The notes under the pieces: generated by a model | Database searches by the model: none | What the model was told of the DNA's origin: nothing | Seen by the model: only the letters and a program-made list of their open reading frames with translations | Program-made: the position numbers and the translations under genes | Source of the DNA: Flavobacteriaceae bacterium | GTDB taxonomy: Bacteria; Bacteroidota; Bacteroidia; Flavobacteriales; Flavobacteriaceae | Reading direction: 5' to 3' | NCBI GenBank assembly: GCA_020347545.1 | Contig: CP070731.1 | Location: 110,384-118,909 of the forward strand | DNA length: 8,526 bases | Shown here: positions 1 through 6,881 of the stretch, piece by piece | Layout: every line of letters begins with the position of its first letter | Numbering within the stretch: the stretch's first letter is position 1

Positions 1-286
1 CGGCAACTGTAAGGCCAAGAATTAGAACCCCTTTTGATAAAGTGAAGAAGGATTCATAGAAATAACGTCCATAAGGGAATACAACGGTCCTTTTATGCTT
101 ACTTTTTATGATAAGAATGGCGCCAACAGTCGTCAAAGATGATATAAATGAAAAATTTCCGTCCAAAAGTAAAGCTTCAGAACCGGTTACGGAATATGCC
201 ACCCAACCAGCAACGGCCATTAATAAATTGACAAGGACCCCGATCTTAAGAGCTGATACTTCTACATTATCCGTATTTATAACCAT
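1..286 (-). CDS. Divergent cation diffusion facilitator (CDF)-type transporter, N-terminal part
   Basis: Reverse-strand reading from the ATG at 286 stays open for 95 codons to the window edge, so the C-terminal two thirds are missing. Residues 13-34 and about 48-60 are hydrophobic and look like the first two membrane helices. The segment ALLLDGNFSF (38-47) matches the second-helix metal-site region of CDF transporters, and FPYGRYFYES (70-79) matches their conserved loop before the third helix. A third hydrophobic stretch (about 85-95) runs off the edge. CDF proteins usually export Zn, Co, Cd, Mn or Fe in exchange for protons across the inner membrane. Compared with the classic DxxxD pattern, D42 is kept but the second ligand position is S46, and the loop His is replaced by Arg74. 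The protein therefore belongs to a divergent CDF branch (COG3965-like, by memory), and its substrate cannot be told. It is divergent from the downstream cluster and shares a 63-bp intergenic region with it. Confidence 0.75.
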   Translation of the reverse strand, partial: MVINTDNVEVSALKIGVLVNLLMAVAGWVAYSVTGSEALLLDGNFSFISSLTTVGAILIIKSKHKRTVVFPYGRYFYESFFTLSKGVLILGLTVA

Positions 287-307
287 ATTTTATTTTAACA
301 TTTTACT

Positions 308-338
308 AAAATACAATTTAAAGATTAATTGTAATTTT
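308..338. promoter_or_regulatory. Imperfect palindrome in the divergent intergenic region, candidate operator/promoter zone
   Basis: The two arms are AAAATACAATT (308-318) and AATTGTAATTTT (327-338). They are complementary over 11 bp except for one extra A in the right arm, and are separated by 8 bp. The 7-bp core TACAATT/AATTGTA (312-318/327-333) is perfect. The site lies between the starts of the CDF-type gene (286, minus) and the DUF4175-like gene (350, plus), where promoters for both are expected. No complete TTG plus TAnnTTTG pair is visible here. The region is so AT-rich that a chance palindrome is possible, so a regulator-binding role is only an inference. Confidence 0.25.
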
Positions 339-349
339 AGAAATTAGAT

Positions 350-3300
350 TTGGAACATTTTAAGAACATACACGACAAGCTTAAAGCTTTTATACGAAAG
401 TATTATACAAATGAAATCATCAAGGGAGGAATACTTTTTCTTTCATTTGGTTTACTGTATTTACTGCTGACCCTTGCGCTGGAACATTATTTCTGGTTTG
501 AACCACTAGCCAGAACCGCTTTATTCTGGTTATTTATAGGAATTGAATTTTATTTCCTTTTTCGTTTCATTCTTATTCCGGTTATGAAACTTATTGGTAT
601 CAGAAAAGGAATATCCAACCACGAAGCATCTCGGATCATTGGGAAGCATTTTTCGGAAGTAGATGATAAGCTATTGAACATAATTCAATTAAATTCTTCG
701 GATACAAGAAATGAATTATTGTCTGCAAGCATCGAGCAAAAGTCAAAGGAGTTAAGGCCTGTCAAATTCAGGAAGGCCATTGTTTTTAAGAACAATGTGG
801 CATATTTAAAGTATTTACTGATTCCTGTAACGATCTGGTTTTTGGTATGGATCACGGGAAATAATTCCGTATTTACCAAAAGTTTGAATAGGGTAGTGCA
901 TCATCAGACCGCATTTGAACCCCCTGCACCCTTTCGATTTATTATCCTGAATGATTCTTTGGAAACAGTTCAGGATCAGTCGTTTGAATTAAAATATACC
1001 ACAGAAGGAGAGGTGATTCCGGAGAATACAAAAGTGATCATAGGAGACAATTCTTTTTATGCTGTCCCCGATGAAAACGGAGTGATGGCTTTTACCTTTG
1101 AAATACCTCAGGAGGATTTGGAATTTCGACTTCAGGGAGGCTCGGTCAGGTCAAGGACGTACAAATTGGAAGTCTTGTCTGCTCCTAAGATTACGGAATT
1201 TGTCATGGTACTTGATTATCCCGATTATTTGAACAAGGACACAGATACTGTTAGAAATACGGGTAATGCATCAGTTCCTGTCGGGACCAGGGTAAATTGG
1301 TTCATTAGCTCCCAGAATGCTGAGAGGATAGATCTTAAGTTTACTGGTTCAAAGAAGGATATGTTCTTGAAGGGTATGAAAGAGAAACATGTCTTTACTT
1401 TTTCTCAAGAAGTATTGCGTAGTTTGATTTACGAGGTGCGATCCTCAAATGAGAGGTTAAAGGATTATGAGGTATTGAGTTACGAGCTTGATGTGGTCAA
1501 AGATGAATTTCCCAAAATATTTATACAATCCGATATTGATTCTGTCAGCCGGGGCCCGGTACAGTTTAGGGGACAGTTATCGGATGACTATGGTATTTCC
1601 AGATTGCAGGTAATTGCCAAAGATTTGCAGAATGGAAAACTAAGTCAAGGTCAGATTGATTCCGGCAAATCAGATTTCGAAGAATTCTTTTATGTTTTTC
1701 CACAAGGAGTCCTTTTAGAGGAAGGACATTCCTATGAGTTGTATTTTGAGGTTTTTGATAATGACGCTATTAAAGGGCCGAAAAAGACCAAATCAAGGAG
1801 TTTTACTTATCGTTATAAGACCCAGGGAGAAGAGGAAGACGAGATATTCCAGGAACAAATAGACGGCATCGATCAAATGGAAAAGTCAAGAGATTCGGGT
1901 CAGAAATTAGAAAAATCCTTGGAGGAGTTTTCGAAAAAATTAAAGAACAAGGAGGAAACTGACTGGAATGACAAAAAAGAACTAGAGAACTTTCTTGAAC
2001 GGCAAAAGTCATATGATCAGATGCTTGAAAAGAATGCAGAAAAAATGAAGGACAATCTTGAAGAGATGAGTCCTGATGAGAATCAATCGTTAAAGGAGAA
2101 ACAGGAAGAACTGAAGAAGCGATGGGATGAGCTGTCAGAATATAAAGAGAAAGAGGCTCTTATCAAGGAGTTGGAAGAGCTGGCAGAGAGGCTTCAAAAA
2201 GAAGACCTTTTGGAAAAAATCGATAAGTTAAAAGAGCAAGGTAAACAGGAAAAGAGATCATTGGAGAGAATTCTGGAACTGACCAAACAGTTTTATGTCG
2301 AGAAGAAATCGGCTCAGATTATGAATAAACTCAAGGAACTCTCAGAAGAACAACTGAACCTTAGTGCTGAAGAAAAGAATTCTGAGAAGGAACAGGAACT
2401 GTTGAATGATAAATTTGATTCCATTCAAAAAGATTTTGAGGAACTGCGTAAACAAAACGATGACTTAAAGGATCCTTTGGATATTTTTGACAGCGAACCC
2501 GATGAAAAGCTCATAAAGATGGATATGAAAAAGGCTGAGGAGTTTTTGGAAAAAAGTGGGGACAGGGAAGAGGAAAATGAAAAGAACAACTTTAATAAGG
2601 CTAAGGAAAAACAAAAACAGGCATCGAATCGAATGAAGGAGCTCAGCAAGAAAATGGAATCTGGACTGATGGAAATGGAAATGCAGGTTGTGCAGGAGAA
2701 TATTGAGGATCTTCAGCAAATCCTCAAGAATCTGCTGCTCTTTTCAATGGATCAGGAAGAGTTGATGCTGTCATTTGACCAGGTGGATTCTCGGAGTGCT
2801 GATTTTCCGAAAAAACTCAAGGAACAGATCAAGTTAAAAGAACATTTTGAGCATATTGATGATAGTCTCTATGCCCTGTCTTTAAGAATGATTGAATTAA
2901 GTTCTACGATACAGGAAGATCTTAGCAATGTGCATTATAACCTTGATAAATCATTGGAGAACATTGCTGAGAACAGGATTCAGCAGGGCATGAGCAATCA
3001 ACAGTATGCGATGACTTCAGCAAATAATCTGGCTGACCTGTTGAGTGATATGCTTCAAAACTTACAGAACCAGAAACCTGGTTCTGGAAAGGGAAAGGGA
3101 AAAGAAGGTGAATTGAGCTTGCCGGATATCATAAAACAGCAGCAAGAGATTATGCAAAAGATGGAAAATGGAATGCAAGGAAAAGAAGGTCAGGGAAAGA
3201 AAGGAAAGGAAGCAATGAGCGGGGAGCAATTTCAGCTTTTTCAAGAGCAAAAAATGTTAAGGGAACAACTACAGGAATTACTTGACAACGAGGGTTCTGG

Positions 3301-3628
3301 GAACAGAGAAGGAAAGAAGGCGCTGAATCAAATGGAGGAATTGGAAAAGATTTTATTGGAAAAGGGAATTACCAAGGAAACATTGGATCGCATGCAGAAA
3401 CTTGAACACGAACTCCTGGAGCTTGAAAATGCCGATTTAACGAGAAATAAAGATAAAAAGAGGGAGTCAGAAGCCAACAGGCTTAATGAAACGGAACGAA
3501 AGATTAAGGCTTTAGAAGATTTGTATAAAAAGGGGGCAGAAGATGAAAATTTAAAAAGACGAAGACTGGAGCTGTCGCCAGACTACAAGACAAAGGTTAA
3601 GGATTATTTTGATCAGAAAAATCAATAG
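350..3628 (+). CDS. DUF4175-like membrane-anchored coiled-coil protein
   Basis: The 1092-residue product has three hydrophobic segments near the N-terminus (about 24-44, 56-78, 152-170). A soluble beta-rich part (about 190-490) follows, then a very long Glu/Lys/Gln-rich helical region (about 495-905). Two Gly/Lys low-complexity stretches come next (about 907-920 and 940-957), then a charged helical tail. This architecture fits the large DUF4175-type proteins of Bacteroidota. Their biochemical role is not known to me, and no catalytic motif is visible. The bulk of the protein probably projects from the inner membrane, most likely into the periplasm (inferred). The start is TTG at 350: an in-frame stop lies at 338-340 and the first internal Met is about residue 79, beyond the first two membrane segments, so an ATG start would remove them. 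The gene ends 3 bp before ybeY, which implies co-transcription and perhaps translational coupling. The central region is strongly purine-rich on the coding strand because of its Glu/Lys codons. Confidence 0.85.
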   Translation: MEHFKNIHDKLKAFIRKYYTNEIIKGGILFLSFGLLYLLLTLALEHYFWFEPLARTALFWLFIGIEFYFLFRFILIPVMKLIGIRKGISNHEASRIIGKHFSEVDDKLLNIIQLNSSDTRNELLSASIEQKSKELRPVKFRKAIVFKNNVAYLKYLLIPVTIWFLVWITGNNSVFTKSLNRVVHHQTAFEPPAPFRFIILNDSLETVQDQSFELKYTTEGEVIPENTKVIIGDNSFYAVPDENGVMAFTFEIPQEDLEFRLQGGSVRSRTYKLEVLSAPKITEFVMVLDYPDYLNKDTDTVRNTGNASVPVGTRVNWFISSQNAERIDLKFTGSKKDMFLKGMKEKHVFTFSQEVLRSLIYEVRSSNERLKDYEVLSYELDVVKDEFPKIFIQSDIDSVSRGPVQFRGQLSDDYGISRLQVIAKDLQNGKLSQGQIDSGKSDFEEFFYVFPQGVLLEEGHSYELYFEVFDNDAIKGPKKTKSRSFTYRYKTQGEEEDEIFQEQIDGIDQMEKSRDSGQKLEKSLEEFSKKLKNKEETDWNDKKELENFLERQKSYDQMLEKNAEKMKDNLEEMSPDENQSLKEKQEELKKRWDELSEYKEKEALIKELEELAERLQKEDLLEKIDKLKEQGKQEKRSLERILELTKQFYVEKKSAQIMNKLKELSEEQLNLSAEEKNSEKEQELLNDKFDSIQKDFEELRKQNDDLKDPLDIFDSEPDEKLIKMDMKKAEEFLEKSGDREEENEKNNFNKAKEKQKQASNRMKELSKKMESGLMEMEMQVVQENIEDLQQILKNLLLFSMDQEELMLSFDQVDSRSADFPKKLKEQIKLKEHFEHIDDSLYALSLRMIELSSTIQEDLSNVHYNLDKSLENIAENRIQQGMSNQQYAMTSANNLADLLSDMLQNLQNQKPGSGKGKGKEGELSLPDIIKQQQEIMQKMENGMQGKEGQGKKGKEAMSGEQFQLFQEQKMLREQLQELLDNEGSGNREGKKALNQMEELEKILLEKGITKETLDRMQKLEHELLELENADLTRNKDKKRESEANRLNETERKIKALEDLYKKGAEDENLKRRRLELSPDYKTKVKDYFDQKNQ

Positions 3629-3631
3629 TAT

Positions 3632-4045
3632 ATGATAGAATATAATTTTGTTGGAAAGTTTCAACTCGAAGAAGAGCAAAATATTACAGACTGGATCCGT
3701 TTTGTTTTAGAGGAAGAGAATAAGGATTTGGGCGAACTTAATTATATTTTCTGTAACGATGATTATCTCTTGGATTTAAATCGCAAGGAGCTGAAACACA
3801 ACACATTAACGGATATTATTAGTTTTGATTATTCTTTAGGATCGGTTATTTCCGGTGACATTTATATTTCTTTTGAAAGAGTTGAGGAAAATGCCCGGGA
3901 TTTGGGGATTGATTTTAAGGACGAATTGCATAGGGTAATGGTTCACGGAGTGCTTCATTATTGCGGATACAAGGACAAGAGTGGTGATGAGAAGAAGGAA
4001 ATGAGGAAGAAAGAGGATTATTACTTATCTTTGCGCACTTTTTAA
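3632..4045 (+). CDS. ybeY: Endoribonuclease YbeY, 16S rRNA maturation / ribosome quality control
   Basis: YbeY is a small metal-dependent RNase that takes part in 16S rRNA 3'-end maturation and 70S ribosome quality control in the cytoplasm. The 137-residue product is slightly short but within the family range. Family signatures visible are HNTLTDIISFDY (56-67), SGDIYIS (74-80) and the metal-binding motif HGVLHYCGYKDKS (105-117). H105 and H109 are the first two zinc ligands. The third position, His in the E. coli enzyme (H-x3-H-x5-H), is Asp115 here. As far as I recall, Asp is common at this position in Bacteroidota YbeY proteins, so loss of activity is not implied. The ATG at 3632 follows the preceding stop by 3 bp, and mnmG follows 35 bp downstream, so this is an operon-internal gene. 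The last codons overlap a candidate promoter element for mnmG. Confidence 0.95.
   Translation: MIEYNFVGKFQLEEEQNITDWIRFVLEEENKDLGELNYIFCNDDYLLDLNRKELKHNTLTDIISFDYSLGSVISGDIYISFERVEENARDLGIDFKDELHRVMVHGVLHYCGYKDKSGDEKKEMRKKEDYYLSLRTF
4026..4033 (+). promoter_or_regulatory. Candidate Bacteroidota -7 element ahead of mnmG
   Basis: TATCTTTG is an exact match to the Bacteroidota -7 consensus TAnnTTTG and lies in the last codons of ybeY, about 48 bp before the mnmG ATG. Initiation roughly 7 bp after the element would give a short leader containing the parS site. No TTG is seen 17-23 bp upstream at the -33 position, so the case rests on the -7 match alone. It would be an internal promoter giving mnmG and the methyltransferase some independence from the upstream genes. 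Confidence 0.35.
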
Positions 4046-4058
4046 ACTGGACCTTAGA

Positions 4059-4074
4059 TGTTCCACGTGAAACA
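4059..4074. other. parS: parS site (ParB-binding centromere element), exact consensus match
   Basis: TGTTCCACGTGAAACA matches all 16 positions of the widely conserved chromosomal parS consensus TGTTYCACGTGAAACA, which is recognised by the helix-turn-helix domain of ParB (Spo0J). ParB clamps load at parS, slide outwards and recruit ParA and SMC for origin segregation. The site occupies the 35-bp gap between ybeY and mnmG and would sit in the mnmG leader if the promoter at 4026 is real. A second, near-exact copy lies 2003 bp downstream, which makes a chance match very unlikely. No parA or parB gene is present in the window. Confidence 0.9.
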
Positions 4075-4080
4075 ATAGAG

Positions 4081-5955
4081 ATGAACTTGTTTGAATCTAC
4101 ATACGATGTTATAGTTGTTGGAGGAGGCCATGCGGGAAGCGAAGCGGCAGCTGCGGCAGCGAATCTTGGAAGCAAAACCTTGCTGATAACCATGAGTCTT
4201 CAAAATATTGCTCAAATGAGTTGTAATCCTGCTATGGGAGGAATAGCAAAAGGGCAGATTGTTCGTGAGATTGATGCACTGGGTGGATTTAGCGGCATTA
4301 TTACGGATAAAACGGCTATCCAATTCAAGATGCTTAATAAATCTAAGGGACCTGCCATGTGGAGCCCCAGAGCGCAAAGCGATCGTATGAGATTTGCTGA
4401 GGAATGGAGGATGCAATTGGAACAAACAGAAAATCTTGATATGTTTCAGGATTCGGTGAATGGGTTGTTATTTGAGGGCGATTGTATTAGAGGGGTTAGA
4501 ACTCAGTTGGGTTTGGAAATTCATGCTCGAACGGTAATCGTTACGGCCGGTACTTTTTTAAATGGAAGAATTCATATTGGCGAAAAGACGTTTGGCGGGG
4601 GTAGAGCAGGTGAAGGATCCTCTAAAGGAATTACTGAAGATTTGGTTGCAAAAGGATTTGAAGCTGGAAGGATGAAAACCGGAACGCCTCCAAGAGTTGA
4701 TGCCAGGTCACTGGATTTTTCTAAAATGATTGAACAGCCCGGAGATGAGGTTACTTCAAAATTTTCTTATTTAGACACTGAAAAATTAAAAGAACAACGA
4801 TCTTGTTTTATGTCGTATACATCACCTGAGGTTCACGGATTACTAAAGGAGGGCTTTGAAAATTCACCTATGTATACAGGAAGGATTAAAGGAGTTGGTC
4901 CTCGCTACTGTCCTTCCATTGAGGATAAAATTGATCGATTTGCCAGCAAAGACAGGCATCAGATATTTGTGGAACCTGAAGGATGGAATACGACTGAAAT
5001 TTATGTAAATGGTTTTTCCACGTCGTTACCACATGAGGTGCAGTACAAAGCATTAAAAAAGGTGGCAGGGTTTGAAAATGTGAAATTCCTGCGTTTTGGC
5101 TATGCTATTGAGTATGATTATTTTCCTCCCACCCAGTTAAAAAGAACCCTGGAAACCAAACGAGTGGAAAACTTGTATTTCGCGGGCCAGATAAACGGAA
5201 CCACCGGATATGAGGAAGCGGCGGCACAAGGGCTAATGGCGGGAATAAATGCAAGTTTGAAAATTAAAGAAAAGGAACCATTTATATTACAAAGAGATGA
5301 GGCTTATATAGGGGTTCTTATCGATGATTTGATTACAAAGGGCACTGAGGAGCCCTACAGAATGTTTACATCAAGGGCTGAATACAGAACCTTGTTGCGC
5401 CAGGATAATGCGGATTTAAGACTAACACCTCGTTCTTATGAAATTGGTTTGGCATCTCAGGAACGTATGGATCGTGTGTTGGAGAAACAACACAAGACGG
5501 ATTTGTTCATTAAATTCTTAAAAGAAACGAGTATCCTTCCTGAGGATGTAAACCCGATTCTTGAAGATAAAGAAACTGCTCCCATTCGTCAATCCATGAA
5601 AATGTTCAAGATAGCCTCAAGGCCACAACTCAATTTTGGTGATGTTAAAAAGTTTCCGAAAGTAAATGAATTCATTCAGGAAAACGCCATCGATGAAGAG
5701 GTGCTTGAGCAAACGGAGATTCATGTGAAATACTCTGGGTATATTGAAAAAGAAAAGAACTCCGCGGATAAGTTGCAGCGGTTGGAGAACATTAAGATCC
5801 CGGATAATTTTAATTATGAAAAAATTCAGTCGATTTCTTTTGAGGCTCGTGAAAAACTAAGTAAGATCCAGCCAGCCACAATCTCTCAGGCGAGTCGTAT
5901 TTCAGGTGTGTCCCCAAGTGATGTCTCGGTTCTTCTGGTTTACATGGGACGTTAA
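4081..5955 (+). CDS. mnmG: tRNA uridine-5-carboxymethylaminomethyl(34) synthesis enzyme MnmG (GidA)
   Basis: MnmG is an FAD enzyme that works with the GTPase MnmE to install the (carboxymethyl)aminomethyl group on wobble uridine 34 of certain tRNAs, using methylene-tetrahydrofolate. The 624-residue length is normal. The dinucleotide-binding motif VVGGGHAGSEAA is at 12-23. MSCNPAMGGIAKG is at 46-58 and holds the conserved Cys48. KTGTPPRV is at 199-206, and YCPSIEDKI (276-284) carries catalytic Cys277. The FAD-site motif AGQINGTTGYEEAAAQG is at 368-384. The C-terminal helical domain that contacts MnmE/tRNA contains KYSGYIEKE (550-558) and the typical ending SPSDVSVLLVYMGR. All key residues appear intact. 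An earlier ATG at 4058 opens a six-codon frame that stops at 4078, so the ATG at 4081 is the start. parS sites flank the gene on both sides, and the methyltransferase gene follows after 26 bp. Confidence 0.98.
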   Translation: MNLFESTYDVIVVGGGHAGSEAAAAAANLGSKTLLITMSLQNIAQMSCNPAMGGIAKGQIVREIDALGGFSGIITDKTAIQFKMLNKSKGPAMWSPRAQSDRMRFAEEWRMQLEQTENLDMFQDSVNGLLFEGDCIRGVRTQLGLEIHARTVIVTAGTFLNGRIHIGEKTFGGGRAGEGSSKGITEDLVAKGFEAGRMKTGTPPRVDARSLDFSKMIEQPGDEVTSKFSYLDTEKLKEQRSCFMSYTSPEVHGLLKEGFENSPMYTGRIKGVGPRYCPSIEDKIDRFASKDRHQIFVEPEGWNTTEIYVNGFSTSLPHEVQYKALKKVAGFENVKFLRFGYAIEYDYFPPTQLKRTLETKRVENLYFAGQINGTTGYEEAAAQGLMAGINASLKIKEKEPFILQRDEAYIGVLIDDLITKGTEEPYRMFTSRAEYRTLLRQDNADLRLTPRSYEIGLASQERMDRVLEKQHKTDLFIKFLKETSILPEDVNPILEDKETAPIRQSMKMFKIASRPQLNFGDVKKFPKVNEFIQENAIDEEVLEQTEIHVKYSGYIEKEKNSADKLQRLENIKIPDNFNYEKIQSISFEAREKLSKIQPATISQASRISGVSPSDVSVLLVYMGR

Positions 5956-5981
5956 TTAAACTACGAAAGAGTATTTAAAAA

Positions 5982-6881
5982 ATGGGCAAGGTAAACTCAG
6001 GTATTGAACCTTACGATAGCAAGGAGAAGTTAAAGCCATATTTGAAGTGTGTCGATTACACTGTTTCACGTGAAACGTTTGAGCTTTTTATTGATCCCGA
6101 AACGGAATTGTTAGTTACCTTTCCCAGGCCTTCTCATATAGATCTTCCTTCTTATTATGAAAGTGAAGACTACATTTCACATACTGACTCAACCAGGTCT
6201 TTTATGGACAAGGTGTATCAATTGATTAAGTCCTATTCAATAAAAAGGAAGTTGAAATTAATCAATTCAAGTGCACAGCAAAAGGGGAGGATACTGGATG
6301 TTGGATGCGGGACAGGTGACTTTTTGCAGGCGTGTCAAACAGATCATTGGGAGGTAACAGGAATTGAACCCAATTCTAAAGCCACGGTTCTCGCCGAAAA
6401 GAAGGTTGCTCCCAACGGAAGACTGTTTCATGATATCAATGAGCTTAAAGAGGAAGAATATGGTTCTTTTGACGTGATTACGATGTGGCACGTACTTGAG
6501 CATGTACCCAACCTAATGGAATATTTAGATTCTCTAAAGAAGCTGCTAAAGGAAGATGGCTGTTTGATCATTGCAGTTCCCAATTATAAAAGCTATGACG
6601 CAAAATATTACAATAAGTTTTGGGCGGCTTATGATGTTCCTCGCCATTTATGGCATTTTAGTCAAAAATCTGTTCGCGAGTTGTTCTCATTAAAAAACTT
6701 TAGAGTTGAGAAGACCCTTCCATTGATCTTTGATTCATTCTATGTTAGTCTTCTTTCTGAAAAATATAAACGCGGTAGCTCAAATTTATTTGGGGCCTTT
6801 AAAACAGGCCTGCTCTCCAACCTTAAGGCACGAAGGACAGGAAACTACTCTTCCCTTATCTATTTAATAAAAAACACCTAA
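5982..6881 (+). CDS. Class I SAM-dependent methyltransferase
   Basis: The 299-residue product has the Rossmann methyltransferase signatures in order. Motif I is ILDVGCGTGDFL (104-115), an acidic residue at the end of strand 2 is E129 in GIEP, FDVITMWHVLEHV (163-175) is the UbiG-like motif, and VPN is at 199-201. A later PRHLWHFS (220-227) is typical of methyltransferases acting on small molecules or cell-surface precursors. The substrate is not evident. Its position after mnmG does not prove a tRNA role, and no RNA-binding domain is seen. The short N-terminal part (about 20-50) precedes the catalytic fold and has no clear annotation. Codons 28-32 (V-S-R-E-T) are written by the palindromic core of a parS site, so this stretch carries both protein and DNA-binding information. 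The C-terminus looks complete. The 26-bp gap from mnmG suggests one transcript. Confidence 0.9.
   Translation: MGKVNSGIEPYDSKEKLKPYLKCVDYTVSRETFELFIDPETELLVTFPRPSHIDLPSYYESEDYISHTDSTRSFMDKVYQLIKSYSIKRKLKLINSSAQQKGRILDVGCGTGDFLQACQTDHWEVTGIEPNSKATVLAEKKVAPNGRLFHDINELKEEEYGSFDVITMWHVLEHVPNLMEYLDSLKKLLKEDGCLIIAVPNYKSYDAKYYNKFWAAYDVPRHLWHFSQKSVRELFSLKNFRVEKTLPLIFDSFYVSLLSEKYKRGSSNLFGAFKTGLLSNLKARRTGNYSSLIYLIKNT
6062..6077. other. parS: Second parS site, inside the methyltransferase gene
   Basis: TGTTTCACGTGAAACG matches 15 of 16 positions of TGTTTCACGTGAAACA; only the last base differs. Its core GTTTCACGTGAAAC (6063-6076) is a perfect 14-bp palindrome. It lies at codons 28-32 of the methyltransferase, with centre-to-centre spacing of 2003 bp from the intergenic parS. 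Intragenic parS sites are known in other bacteria. ParB binding here is inferred from the match and from the nearby exact copy. Confidence 0.85.

Noticed and set aside
108..347. Plus-strand 79-codon open frame at the left end
   Set aside because: It lies mostly opposite the CDF-type gene, whose minus-strand translation shows membrane helices and family motifs, while this frame gives no recognisable protein.
2425..2719. Two overlapping minus-strand frames rich in Phe, Ser and Leu inside the DUF4175-like gene
   Set aside because: They are the complement of purine-rich Glu/Lys coiled-coil codons, which reads as Phe/Ser/Leu on the other strand.
3069..3225. Gly/Lys-rich repeats in the DUF4175-like protein as a possible DNA tandem repeat
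   Set aside because: The bases do not form regular repeat units. It is a low-complexity linker rather than a tandem array.
4054..4425. Minus-strand 123-codon open frame opposite the start of mnmG
   Set aside because: mnmG is certain on the plus strand here. The antisense frame is a by-product of its codon usage and has no protein-like pattern.
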